In this document: in pieces, positions 6,754 through 14,838 of the stretch
Position numbering within the stretch: position 1 is the stretch's first letter
Layout of the letters: every line of letters starts with the position of its first letter
Assembly (NCBI RefSeq): GCF_040049275.1
Contig: NZ_JBDZDT010000003.1
Span: forward strand, 620,001-684,000
Source: Aquabacter sp040049275
GTDB lineage: Bacteria > Pseudomonadota > Alphaproteobacteria > Rhizobiales > Xanthobacteraceae
Direction of reading: 5' to 3'
Length of the DNA stretch: 64,000 nucleotides
Program-made: the position numbers and the translations under genes
The notes under the pieces: generated by a model
Seen by the model: only the letters and a program-made list of their open reading frames with translations
Told to the model about the DNA's origin: nothing
Databases searched by the model: none

Positions 6754-8493
6754 ATGACCAAGCCCCGCAAGACCCCCGACACGCTGCGCAGCGCGCGCTG
6801 GTTCGCGCAGGATGACCTGCGCGGCTTCGGCCATCGCTCCCGCATCATGCAGATGGGCTATGCGCCTGAGGACTTCATCGGCCGGCCCGCCATCGCCATC
6901 GTGAATACCTGGTCGGACATCAATCCCTGCCACGCCCATTTCAAGGAGCGGGTGGAGGATGTGAAGCGCGGCGTGCTCCAGGCGGGGGGCTTTCCCATCG
7001 AGCTGCCGGCCATCTCGTTGGCGGAGAATTTCGTCAAGCCCACCACCATGCTCTACCGCAATCTGCTGGCCATGGAGACGGAGGAGCTGATCCGCTCCCA
7101 CCCCGTGGACGGGGTGGTGCTGATGGGCGGCTGCGACAAGACCACGCCTGCTCTCCTTATGGGCGCCACCAGCGCGGGCCTGCCCGCCATCTTCGTGCCC
7201 GCCGGCCCGATGCTGCGCGGCAATTGGAAGGGCAAAGTGCTGGGCTCCGGCTCGGACGCGTGGAAATACTGGGACGAGCGCCGCGCCGGCAACATTTCCG
7301 ACCAGGACTGGCTGGATATCGAGGGCGGCATCGCCCGCTCCTTCGGCCATTGCATGACCATGGGCACGGCCTCCACCATGACCGCCATCGCCGAAGCCAC
7401 CGGCATGACCTTGCCCGGTGCCTCCTCCATCCCGGCGGCGGATTCCAATCATGTCAGGATGTGCGCGGCGGTGGGGCGGCGCATCGTGGAGATGGTGTGG
7501 GAGGACCTGACCCCCGCCGACATCCAGACGCGGGAGAGCTTCGAGAACGCCATTGCGGTGGCCATGGCCATGGGCTGCTCCACCAACGCCATCATCCATG
7601 TGCTCGCCCAATCCCGCCGCGCCGGCTGCCCGGTGACGCTGGACGATTTCGAGGCGGCAAGCCGCAAGGTGCCCACCCTCGCCAATGTGCGGCCCACCGG
7701 CGATGCCTATCTGATGGAGGACTTTTTCTATGCCGGCGGCCTGCCGGCGCTAATGACGCGCATCACGGAGCACCTCCATCTCGATGCGCTCACCGTCTCC
7801 GGCAAGACGCTGGGCGAGAACATTGCCGCCGCCACCATCTACAATGAGGACGTCATCCGCCCCGTGGAGCGGCCGGCGACGGACCAGAGCGCGCTCGCCG
7901 TGCTTAAGGGCAATCTCGCCCCCGAGGGCTGCGTTATAAAGCCCGGCTGCTGCGAGGAGCGCCTTCTCAAGCACACCGGCCCCGCCATCGTGTTCGACGA
8001 CTACCCGTCCATGAAGGCCGTCATCGACCGGGACGATTTCGACGTGACGCCTGACCATGTGCTCGTGCTGCGCAATGCCGGCCCCCAAGGCGGCCCCGGC
8101 ATGCCGGAATGGGGCATGCTGCCGCTGCCGAAGAAGCTGGTGCGCCAGGGCGTGCGGGACATGCTGCGCATCTCGGACGCGCGCATGAGCGGCACCAGCT
8201 ACGGCGCCTGCGTGCTGCATGTAGCCCCGGAATCCTTCGTGGGCGGCCCGCTGGCGCTGGTGGAAACCGGCGACATGATCAGCGTGGACGTGGAGGCCCG
8301 CTCCATCACGCTCAACGTGCCGGAAGAAGAGCTGACACGCCGCCGCGCCGCCTGGGCGCCGCCGCCGCCGCGCTTCGAGCGCGGTTATGGCTGGATGTTC
8401 ACCCGCCATATCGGCCAAGCTCATGAGGGATGCGACTTCGACTTCCTCGAAACTTCCTTCGGTGCGCCCATCGGCGAGCCGGCCATCTTCTGA
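6754..8493 (+). CDS. IlvD/EDD-family dehydratase, probable L-arabinonate dehydratase
   Basis: Iron-sulfur sugar-acid dehydratase that removes water from an aldonic acid to give a 2-keto-3-deoxy acid. The 579-aa length and cysteines Cys59 (NPCH), Cys127 (GGCDKTTP) and Cys200 (FGHCMTMG) coincide, as I recall, with the characterised Rhizobium leguminosarum L-arabinonate dehydratase, whose [2Fe-2S] cluster uses these three. D-xylonate and other aldonates are alternative substrates in this subgroup. The aldolase that would act on the product follows 22 nt downstream. Start at 6754 (MTKPRKTPD) matches the family; an upstream ATG 21 nt earlier gives no similarity. Confidence 0.85.
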   Translation: MTKPRKTPDTLRSARWFAQDDLRGFGHRSRIMQMGYAPEDFIGRPAIAIVNTWSDINPCHAHFKERVEDVKRGVLQAGGFPIELPAISLAENFVKPTTMLYRNLLAMETEELIRSHPVDGVVLMGGCDKTTPALLMGATSAGLPAIFVPAGPMLRGNWKGKVLGSGSDAWKYWDERRAGNISDQDWLDIEGGIARSFGHCMTMGTASTMTAIAEATGMTLPGASSIPAADSNHVRMCAAVGRRIVEMVWEDLTPADIQTRESFENAIAVAMAMGCSTNAIIHVLAQSRRAGCPVTLDDFEAASRKVPTLANVRPTGDAYLMEDFFYAGGLPALMTRITEHLHLDALTVSGKTLGENIAAATIYNEDVIRPVERPATDQSALAVLKGNLAPEGCVIKPGCCEERLLKHTGPAIVFDDYPSMKAVIDRDDFDVTPDHVLVLRNAGPQGGPGMPEWGMLPLPKKLVRQGVRDMLRISDARMSGTSYGACVLHVAPESFVGGPLALVETGDMISVDVEARSITLNVPEEELTRRRAAWAPPPPRFERGYGWMFTRHIGQAHEGCDFDFLETSFGAPIGEPAIF

Positions 8494-8515
8494 ACCCTTT
8501 TTCCGGGAGCGAAAC

Positions 8516-9283
8516 GTGGAATTGCCCGTCAACAGCTTCAAGCGCGCCATCCATGCGGGGCGCCAGCAGATCGGCCTGTGGTGCTCCGTCCCGAGCAACT
8601 TCACCGTGGAGATCCTGGCCGGCTCCGGCTTCCACTGGCTGTTGCTCGACACCGAGCATTCGCCCAACGAGCTGCCCATCGTCTACAGCCAGCTCCAGGC
8701 CGCCATGGAAGGCTCCGCCCAGCCCATCGTGCGCATTCCCTGGAACGACCATGTGCTGGCGAAGCGCTATCTGGACGCCGGCGTCCAGACTTTCCTCATC
8801 CCCATGGTGCAGAATGCCGAGGAGGCCCGCGCCGCGGTGGCTGCGACACGCTATCCGCCCAAGGGCATTCGCGGCTTCGCCGCCGCCTCCCGCGCCTCGC
8901 GCTTCGGCCGCATCAAGGATTATTACGACCGCTGCGAGGAAGAGATCTGCGTTCTCGTGCAGGTGGAGACGCAAGAGGCCCTGGACAATCTGGAGGCCAT
9001 TTGCGGCGTCGAAGGCGTCGACGGCGTCTTCATCGGGCCCGGGGACCTCTCCTCCAGCGTCGGCTATCTCGGCAAGCAGGGCGATCCCTACATCGTGGAG
9101 ATGATCGAGACCACCATCCGCCGCATCACCGCCGCCGGCAACCGGGCGGGCATCCTCACCCCCGACGAGGCGCTGGCGAAGCGCTACATGGCGGCGGGCA
9201 CGATCTTCACGGCGGTGGGTTCCGACAGCGGGCTGCTGGCGCGTGGCTCGGAAGCCCTGGCGCGGCGGTTTACGGAAGGCTGA
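8516..9283 (+). CDS. HpcH/HpaI-family class II aldolase
   Basis: A 255-aa metal-dependent aldolase cleaving 2-keto-3-deoxy acids to pyruvate and an aldehyde. Family landmarks: LLLDTEHSPNE near residue 43, RIPWND, VQVETQEAL (metal Glu) and GVFIGPGDLSSS (metal Asp). Coding must start at the GTG at 8516 (VELPVNSFKRAI), with GGGAG 6-10 nt before it; the ATG further upstream lies inside the dehydratase gene. Following an arabinonate-type dehydratase, the expected substrate is 2-keto-3-deoxy-pentonate giving pyruvate and glycolaldehyde, but related 4-hydroxy-2-oxo acids are possible. Confidence 0.86.
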   Translation: MELPVNSFKRAIHAGRQQIGLWCSVPSNFTVEILAGSGFHWLLLDTEHSPNELPIVYSQLQAAMEGSAQPIVRIPWNDHVLAKRYLDAGVQTFLIPMVQNAEEARAAVAATRYPPKGIRGFAAASRASRFGRIKDYYDRCEEEICVLVQVETQEALDNLEAICGVEGVDGVFIGPGDLSSSVGYLGKQGDPYIVEMIETTIRRITAAGNRAGILTPDEALAKRYMAAGTIFTAVGSDSGLLARGSEALARRFTEG

Positions 9284-9302
9284 GTGGGGCGAACGACACA
9301 CT

Positions 9303-9322
9303 CTCTCCCGTAAGCGGGAGAG
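9303..9322. repeat. Short GC-rich inverted repeat after the aldolase
   Basis: CTCTCCCG and CGGGAGAG separated by four bases, 20 nt past the aldolase stop; third copy of the family at 48 and 4730. A likely transcript end for the sugar-acid operon. Confidence 0.7.
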
Positions 9323-9365
9323 GGGGTCATGGCTCCGGGACTGGCTATTGCTGCAAGGAGACGGG

Positions 9366-9393
9366 AGATCCCCGGATCAAGTCCGGGGATGAC
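9366..9393. repeat. Single REP-like unit
   Basis: One unit (core CCCCGGATCAAGTCCGGGG followed by ATGAC) between the convergent aldolase and DUF1223 genes. Same family as at 1820. Confidence 0.8.
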
Positions 9394-9407
9394 CACCCGC
9401 TGGGTGG

Positions 9408-10172
9408 TCAGTTCAGCGAAAGCCGTGCGGCGCCGAGGATCGGGCCGGGCGCCGTCTGGGTGCCGCTCTGGACCATCACCACGACGGCATCCTCATTGTC
9501 CGGCGCGATGCGGCTCAAGGGGACGGTATAGCTCGCCGCCTCGCCCTTCCAGGGGCCGAGCTTGATCCAGCCGCGCACCACATTTGTATAGGTAACGGTC
9601 TTGCCGGCATTCTCGCCCCGCCCGATCGCCACGTCATGGCTGCGGATCACCGGGCAGACCCAGATGTCGGCCGAAAAGGCCGGGTTCTCGGTGTGGCGCG
9701 CGAGGGCGCCCACATCCACCACCAGATCCGAGCCCTTGCGTGCCAGGGTCACCGGGACGGAGAGAACGGAGCCCACATCCTTGGCGCGCGCCATGGCGCG
9801 GGTCACCGCTGCCTTGTCGCTGCCCTTGGCGGGGGCGAAGCCGTCGACGACGATCTGCGGCGTGTAGATCATGCGGTCGCCGCGCAGCTCTGCATAAGCG
9901 CGCTGGCGCAGCGAATGGCCGTGCTTGGCCAGGGTGTCCTTCCAGCCGATATAGTCCCAGTAGTCCACCGCCAGCGTGATGGCGATCACGTCCGGATCCT
10001 TGGCAAGCTCGCTCAGCAGCGCGTCGGCCGGCGGGCACGAAGCGCAGCCCTGGCTGGTGAACAGCTCTACGACCGCCTTGGGGGATGAGGAAGGAGCCTG
10101 CGCCTGAGCCCGCCCGCCGACCAGCACGCCCACGAGCGCAGCAGCGAGGAGGAGAGAGGGGCGAAAGCGCAT
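9408..10172 (-). CDS. DUF1223 family exported thioredoxin-fold protein
   Basis: A 254-aa protein with a signal peptide (residues 1-25, LLLAAALVGVLVGGRAQA) followed by a thioredoxin-like domain opening AVVELFTSQGCASCPPAD, the characteristic DUF1223 motif with its CxxC pair, and a C-terminal beta-rich half. Location is periplasmic. The biochemical role is unproven. In related genomes a DUF1223 gene commonly sits downstream of aconitase, as here. The ATG at 10172 begins the signal peptide; 24 further upstream codons are open but unlikely to be translated. Confidence 0.85.
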   Translation of the reverse strand: MRFRPSLLLAAALVGVLVGGRAQAQAPSSSPKAVVELFTSQGCASCPPADALLSELAKDPDVIAITLAVDYWDYIGWKDTLAKHGHSLRQRAYAELRGDRMIYTPQIVVDGFAPAKGSDKAAVTRAMARAKDVGSVLSVPVTLARKGSDLVVDVGALARHTENPAFSADIWVCPVIRSHDVAIGRGENAGKTVTYTNVVRGWIKLGPWKGEAASYTVPLSRIAPDNEDAVVVMVQSGTQTAPGPILGAARLSLN

Positions 10173-10310
10173 CGGCACGGACAAATCTGAACCATCTGAC
10201 GGGAGCACCACGCATAGGCGTGTGGCACGGCGGAGGCCAGTCAATTCGCAGTGAGAGCCCGGCGCAAGCCTAAAGCTGGGCCTTGGGGCTGAAAGTTGCA
10301 GAGGCTAAGG

Positions 10311-10383
10311 GCCGTCATGGCCGGGCTTGACCCGGCCATCTCCTCCGCCGGACGGAGATCCCCGGGCCACGCCGGGGATGACC
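10311..10383. repeat. Paired REP-like inverted repeats between acnA and the DUF1223 gene
   Basis: Opposed units containing GGCCGGGCTTGACCCGGCC and CCCCGGGCCACGCCGGGG, just past the acnA stop. Same family as at 1820; probably also the acnA transcript end. Confidence 0.8.
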
Positions 10384-10406
10384 TTATGTCGGTGAAGCGT
10401 TCCGCC

Positions 10407-13103
10407 TCACGCCGCCAGCGAGCGCAGCACGTAGGGCAGGATGCCGCCGGAGCGGAAATATTCCAGCTCGTCCAGCGTATCGATGCGGCAGATGAGCGGC
10501 ACTTCCACCACACGCCCATCGGCGTAGGCGATGATGGCGGTCATCTGCTGGCGCGGCTTCAGCTCGCCCTCGATGCCGCGCAGGGTGACGAGCTCGTCGC
10601 CCTTCAGGCCGAGGGTCTGCCAGGAGGTCCCCTCCTCGAACACCAGCGGCATGATGCCCATGCCCACAAGGTTCGAGCGGTGGATGCGCTCGAAGGACTG
10701 GGCCACCACGGCGCGGATGCCGAGGAGCTTGGTGCCCTTCGCCGCCCAGTCGCGGGAGGAGCCGGTGCCGTATTCCTTGCCGGCCAGCACCACCAGCGGG
10801 ACGCCCTCGGCCTTATACTGCATGGCTACGTCGTAGATGGGCGCCTGCGCGCCGTCCGGATAGTGGACCGAAATGCCGCCTTCCACGCCCGGGATCATCT
10901 GGTTCTTGATGCGGATATTGGCGAAGGTGCCGCGCATCATGACTTCGTGATTGCCGCGGCGCGTGCCGTACTGGTTGAAGTCCACCGGGCGGACCTGGTG
11001 CTCCACCAGATACTGGCCCGCCGGGCTCGACGCCTTGATAGAGCCGGCCGGGGAGATGTGGTCGGTGGTGATGCTGTCCAGGAACAGGCCGAGGATGCGG
11101 GCATCGATGATGTCCGTGACCGGCTCCGGCTCCTTGGTCATGCCGACGAAGTAAGGCGGGTTCTGGACGTAGGTGGACGAATCCTGCCAGGCGTAGGTCT
11201 GGCCGGTGGGAATGGCGATCTTCTGCCAGTGCTCGTCGCCCTTGAAGACGTCGGAATACTTTTCCTTGAACATCTTCTTGGTGACGTTGTCGCGGATGTA
11301 CTGGGCGATTTCCTTATTGGTCGGCCAGATATCCTTGAGGTAGACGGGATTGCCATCGTCATCCGTGCCGAGCGGCTCGGTGGTGAGGTCCACCTGCAAC
11401 GAGCCGGCGAGCGCGTAAGCGACCACCAGGGGAGGCGAGGCGAGATAGTTCGCCTTCACGTCCGGGTTCACGCGGCCTTCGAAATTGCGGTTGCCGGAGA
11501 TCACGGCGCCGGCGACCAGATCGTTCTTGTTGATGGCTTCGGAAATGGGCTCCGGCAGCGGCCCGGAATTGCCGATGCAGGTGGTGCAGCCGAAGCCGAC
11601 CAGGTTGAAGCCGAGCGCGTCGAGATATTCCTGCAGGTTCGCCGCCTTCAGATAGCCCTCGACCACCTGGGACCCAGGCGCCAGCGAGGTCTTCACCCAG
11701 GGCTTGGACTTCAGGCCCCGCTTGACGGCCGCCTTGGCGAGCAGGCCGGCGGCGATCAGCACCGAGGGGTTGGAGGTGTTGGTGCAGGAGGTAATGGCGG
11801 CGATCACCACGTCGCCATGGCCCAGGGTGTAGTCTTCGCCCTGCACCGGGAAGCGGATGTCGGCGGCGCCGGGCTTCTTGAACTCGCCTTCGAGCGAGCC
11901 GAGGAAGCCCGCCTTCGAATCGCTCAGCAGCACGCGATCCTGGGGACGCTTGGGGCCCGCCATCGAGGGCAGCACGGTGTCGAGATCGAGCTCCAGCGCG
12001 TCGGTGAAGACCGGATCGGGCGTGTCCTTCTTGCGCCACATGCCCTGGGCCTTGGAATAGGCCTCCACAAGCTGCACGCGGCTGTCCTTGCGGCCGGTCT
12101 CGTCGAGATAATCGATGGTCTCGCGGTCCACGGGGAAGAAGCCGCAGGTGGCGCCGTATTCGGGGGCCATGTTGCCGATGGTGGCGCGGTCGGCGAGCGA
12201 GAGGTGCTCAAGGCCGGAGCCGTAGAATTCCACGAACTTGCCCACCACGCCCTTCTTGCGGAGCATCTGGGTGACCGTGAGCACGAGGTCGGTGGCGGTG
12301 ATGCCTTCCTTCAGCTTGCCGGAGAGCTTGAAGCCGATCACCTCGGGGATGAGCATGGAGATGGGCTGGCCGAGCATGGCCGCCTCCGCCTCGATGCCGC
12401 CCACGCCCCAGCCGAGCACGCCGAGGCCGTTCACCATGGTGGTGTGGCTGTCCGTGCCCACCAGCGTGTCGGGATAGGCGACGGTGACGGTCTTGCCGTT
12501 CAGCTCTTCCTTGCGGGTCCAGACCGTCTGGGCGAGGTATTCGAGATTCACCTGGTGGCAGATGCCGGTGCCCGGGGGCACGACGCGGAAGTTGTCGAAC
12601 GCGCTCTGGCCCCACTTCAGGAAGCGGTAACGCTCCTGGTTCTGCTTATATTCTTCCTCGACATTCTTCGCGAAGGCGGTGCTGTCGCCGAAATAATTCA
12701 CGATCACGGAATGGTCGATGACGAGATCGACGGGCACCAGCGGATTGATCTTCACCGGGTCGCCGCCGAGATTCACCATGGCGTCGCGCATGGCAGCGAG
12801 GTCCACCACCGCCGGAACGCCGGTGAAGTCCTGCATCAGCACGCGGGCCGGACGGTAAGCGATCTCGCGCTCCGACTTGCCGCGGGTGGTCAGCCATTCG
12901 GCGATGGCGGCCACGTCTTCCTTGGTGACGCTGCGGCCGTCCTCGTAGCGCAGGAGGTTCTCCAGCAGCACCTTCATGGAGAAGGGCAGGCGGGAAATCC
13001 CGGCGAGACCGTTTTTCTCGGCCGCTTCAAGGCTGTAATAGACATACTCCTTGTCGTCGACGGACAGGGTGGTGCGGCACTTGAAGCTGTCGAGGGAGGT
13101 CAC
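10407..13103 (-). CDS. acnA: Aconitate hydratase A
   Basis: Isomerises citrate to isocitrate in the TCA cycle; the apo form of such enzymes can bind mRNA. The 898-aa product has the full aconitase domain plus the swivel domain, with [4Fe-4S] ligands Cys440 (TSCTNTSNP) and Cys506/Cys509 (FGCTTCIGNSG). The start is the GTG at 13103 (VTSLDSFKC), matching the usual MTSLDSF beginning; the frame stays open 247 codons further but that part is the reverse of ccmA. It is divergent from ccmA across 144 nt that must hold both promoters. Confidence 0.97.
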   Translation of the reverse strand: MTSLDSFKCRTTLSVDDKEYVYYSLEAAEKNGLAGISRLPFSMKVLLENLLRYEDGRSVTKEDVAAIAEWLTTRGKSEREIAYRPARVLMQDFTGVPAVVDLAAMRDAMVNLGGDPVKINPLVPVDLVIDHSVIVNYFGDSTAFAKNVEEEYKQNQERYRFLKWGQSAFDNFRVVPPGTGICHQVNLEYLAQTVWTRKEELNGKTVTVAYPDTLVGTDSHTTMVNGLGVLGWGVGGIEAEAAMLGQPISMLIPEVIGFKLSGKLKEGITATDLVLTVTQMLRKKGVVGKFVEFYGSGLEHLSLADRATIGNMAPEYGATCGFFPVDRETIDYLDETGRKDSRVQLVEAYSKAQGMWRKKDTPDPVFTDALELDLDTVLPSMAGPKRPQDRVLLSDSKAGFLGSLEGEFKKPGAADIRFPVQGEDYTLGHGDVVIAAITSCTNTSNPSVLIAAGLLAKAAVKRGLKSKPWVKTSLAPGSQVVEGYLKAANLQEYLDALGFNLVGFGCTTCIGNSGPLPEPISEAINKNDLVAGAVISGNRNFEGRVNPDVKANYLASPPLVVAYALAGSLQVDLTTEPLGTDDDGNPVYLKDIWPTNKEIAQYIRDNVTKKMFKEKYSDVFKGDEHWQKIAIPTGQTYAWQDSSTYVQNPPYFVGMTKEPEPVTDIIDARILGLFLDSITTDHISPAGSIKASSPAGQYLVEHQVRPVDFNQYGTRRGNHEVMMRGTFANIRIKNQMIPGVEGGISVHYPDGAQAPIYDVAMQYKAEGVPLVVLAGKEYGTGSSRDWAAKGTKLLGIRAVVAQSFERIHRSNLVGMGIMPLVFEEGTSWQTLGLKGDELVTLRGIEGELKPRQQMTAIIAYADGRVVEVPLICRIDTLDELEYFRSGGILPYVLRSLAA

Positions 13104-13247
13104 GGCGCTTTGTCTCCGGTTCGATGATCGACCGACGCCAACCGTCCAGAGATGGCGGGAGGAAGAGGTGCCATCCCACCTTGGACGGTGCGGTTCAGCC
13201 GCTTTATAGAGCGATTTCAAACCGCGGTCATGCGATAAGACGAACGA

Positions 13248-13901
13248 ATGTGCAATGCACCAGACGCAAGGCTCAGGCCAAATTGGGAAGGCGTCGCCCT
13301 TTTCGGTCAAGCCCTGGCTTGCCGCCGGGGCACGCGGCTTCTGTTCGAGGGCCTGCATTTTACAATCGACACGGGCGAGGCCCTGGTGGTTACGGGGCCA
13401 AATGGAGCCGGCAAGTCTTCGCTCCTGCGAATCGTTGCGGGGCTGATCACCGCGACATCCGGACGCGTGCAGCTTGCGGGTTTGGACCCTGATACGCGCC
13501 CGGCGGAGCAGATGCACTATCTCGGCCACGAGGATGCGCTGAAGGGCGCGCTGAGCGTCGCGGAGAACCTGACCTTCTGGCGCACCGTTCTTGGCACGCC
13601 GGGTCTCGCGGTGGCGGAGGCACTGGACGAGGTGGGGCTCGGCGGGCTCGGACGCCTTCCGGCCGCGGTGCTCTCCGCCGGCCAGCGGCGCCGCCTTGCC
13701 ATTGCCCGCCTTCTGGTCTCGCGGCGCCCGGTCTGGCTGCTGGACGAGCCGACCACCGCCCTTGATGCCAGCGCGCAGGCGCGCTTCGCCGCGCTCGGGC
13801 GGGCGCACCTGGAGACAGGCGGGCTGATCCTCGCCGCCACCCATGCCCCGCTCGATTTCGGCGCCAAGGCGCGCGAACTGCGCCTCGGGGCAACCGCATG
13901 A
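13248..13901 (+). CDS. ccmA: Heme exporter ATP-binding protein CcmA
   Basis: ATPase of the CcmABC complex, which releases holo-CcmE during cytochrome c maturation at the inner membrane. The 217-aa protein shows ACRRGTRLLFEGL near the start, Walker A GPNGAGKSS, the LSAGQRRRLAIARLL signature and Walker B VWLLDEPTTALD. It carries about 18 extra N-terminal residues compared with typical CcmA, so the start may be a little further in. It overlaps ccmB by 4 nt (ATGA). Confidence 0.94.
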   Translation: MCNAPDARLRPNWEGVALFGQALACRRGTRLLFEGLHFTIDTGEALVVTGPNGAGKSSLLRIVAGLITATSGRVQLAGLDPDTRPAEQMHYLGHEDALKGALSVAENLTFWRTVLGTPGLAVAEALDEVGLGGLGRLPAAVLSAGQRRRLAIARLLVSRRPVWLLDEPTTALDASAQARFAALGRAHLETGGLILAATHAPLDFGAKARELRLGATA

Positions 13902-14569
13902 TGGCGGCTTTCCTCGCCTTGGTCCGGCGTGACCTCGCCTTGGCCATGCGGGCCGGCGGCGGAGCCGGGCTCGGGGTCGTGTTCTTCCTCTCGGTGGTGG
14001 CGGTGGTGCCCTTCGCCGTGGGGCCGGACCTCGTCCTGCTCGCCCGAATCGGTCCGGCGATCCTGTGGATCGGCGCCATGCTGGCGAGCCTCATCGGTCT
14101 CGAGCGCCTGTTCGCGGCCGATGTGGAGGACGGCTCGCTGGACGCGCTCACCGGCGCGCTCCTGCCGCTGGAACTGGTGGCGGCCGCCAAGGGCCTTGCC
14201 TATTGGATCGCCACCGGCCTGCCCTTGGTGGTGGCGGCGCCCTTCCTCGCCTTGATGCTGAACCTCGACCCTGCCGCCATCGGCGCGCTGGTGGCGACGC
14301 TTCTGGTGGGCACGCCCGCCGTCACCGCGCTCGGCCTCATCGGCGCGGCGTTCGCGGGCGCATTCCGGCGTGGCGGACTGTTGATCGCAGTCCTCGTGCT
14401 GCCTCTGGCGATCCCGGTGCTGATCTTCGCCGTCTCCGCCACGGGGGCGGCGGTGACGGGGCCGGTGCCGTTCGGCACGCCGTTCCGCGTGCTGATCGGG
14501 CTTGCCCTGTTTGCTCTGGTGCTGGGGCCGGTGGCGGCGGCGGCGGCGCTGAGGGCCGCGCGAGGGTGA
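13898..14569 (+). CDS. ccmB: Heme exporter permease CcmB
   Basis: A 223-aa integral membrane protein with six predicted helices, starting MMAAFLALVRRDLALAMR, the standard CcmB opening; LFAADVEDGSLDAL is the family's conserved cytoplasmic segment. Works with CcmA in cytochrome c biogenesis. Usually ccmC follows at once; here a palindromic repeat and an unrelated gene on the other strand follow, so ccmC/D must be elsewhere. Confidence 0.94.
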   Translation: MMAAFLALVRRDLALAMRAGGGAGLGVVFFLSVVAVVPFAVGPDLVLLARIGPAILWIGAMLASLIGLERLFAADVEDGSLDALTGALLPLELVAAAKGLAYWIATGLPLVVAAPFLALMLNLDPAAIGALVATLLVGTPAVTALGLIGAAFAGAFRRGGLLIAVLVLPLAIPVLIFAVSATGAAVTGPVPFGTPFRVLIGLALFALVLGPVAAAAALRAARG

Positions 14570-14589
14570 GCCAGCCACCATGTGCCGGC

Positions 14590-14787
14590 TTGTCCTGGAC
14601 CAGTGACGGCGCAGCCGGAGCGCAGATCCGGGACCCAGCGCACAACTCCGGCGAAGCCGTCAATCCGCGACCAGCGCCTTTGCGTTTCCACTGCGTGGCA
14701 TCGGAAACGGGTTGAAGCGCCTTCGGCAGTCTTTTGCGCTGGGTTCCGGATCTGCGCTCAAGCTTCGCTTTCGCTTCTCCAGGACAA
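14590..14787. repeat. 198-bp palindromic intergenic element with 53-nt arms
   Basis: The left arm (14590-14642) and the right arm (14735-14787) are inverted copies: TTGTCCTGGA, then an 18-nt dissimilar segment in both, then GAGCGCAGATCCGG and ACCCAGCGCA with one mismatch between them. About 92 nt separate the arms. No open frame of note lies inside. It abuts a REP-like unit on the right. It looks like a small non-autonomous mobile or palindromic element inserted after ccmB. Confidence 0.75.
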
Positions 14788-14788
14788 A

Positions 14789-14817
14789 AGATCCCCGGGT
14801 CAAGCCCGGGGATGACG
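14789..14817. repeat. Single REP-like unit abutting the palindromic element
   Basis: AGATCCCCGGGTCAAGCCCG followed by GGGATGACG; same family as at 1820. It lies between the convergent ccmB and cfa genes. Confidence 0.8.
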
Positions 14818-14838
14818 TGCGGTGTCAGGGAAAGCCCC

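Noticed and set aside
4775..9283. Branched-chain amino acid synthesis gene ilvD
   Set aside because: Length (579 aa), cysteine spacing and the neighbouring aldolase and GntR regulator fit the sugar-acid dehydratase branch of the IlvD/EDD family, not dihydroxy-acid dehydratase.
10296..13127. A 943-codon open frame on the plus strand opposite acnA
   Set aside because: It is the reverse of a strongly conserved aconitase; its translation is His/Gly/Ala/Asp-rich without domains. Long antisense frames are common in GC-rich genes with biased third positions.
13104..13844. N-terminal extension of aconitase by 247 codons
   Set aside because: The extension is the reverse complement of ccmA and crosses the divergent promoter region; aconitase homology begins at the GTG at 13103.
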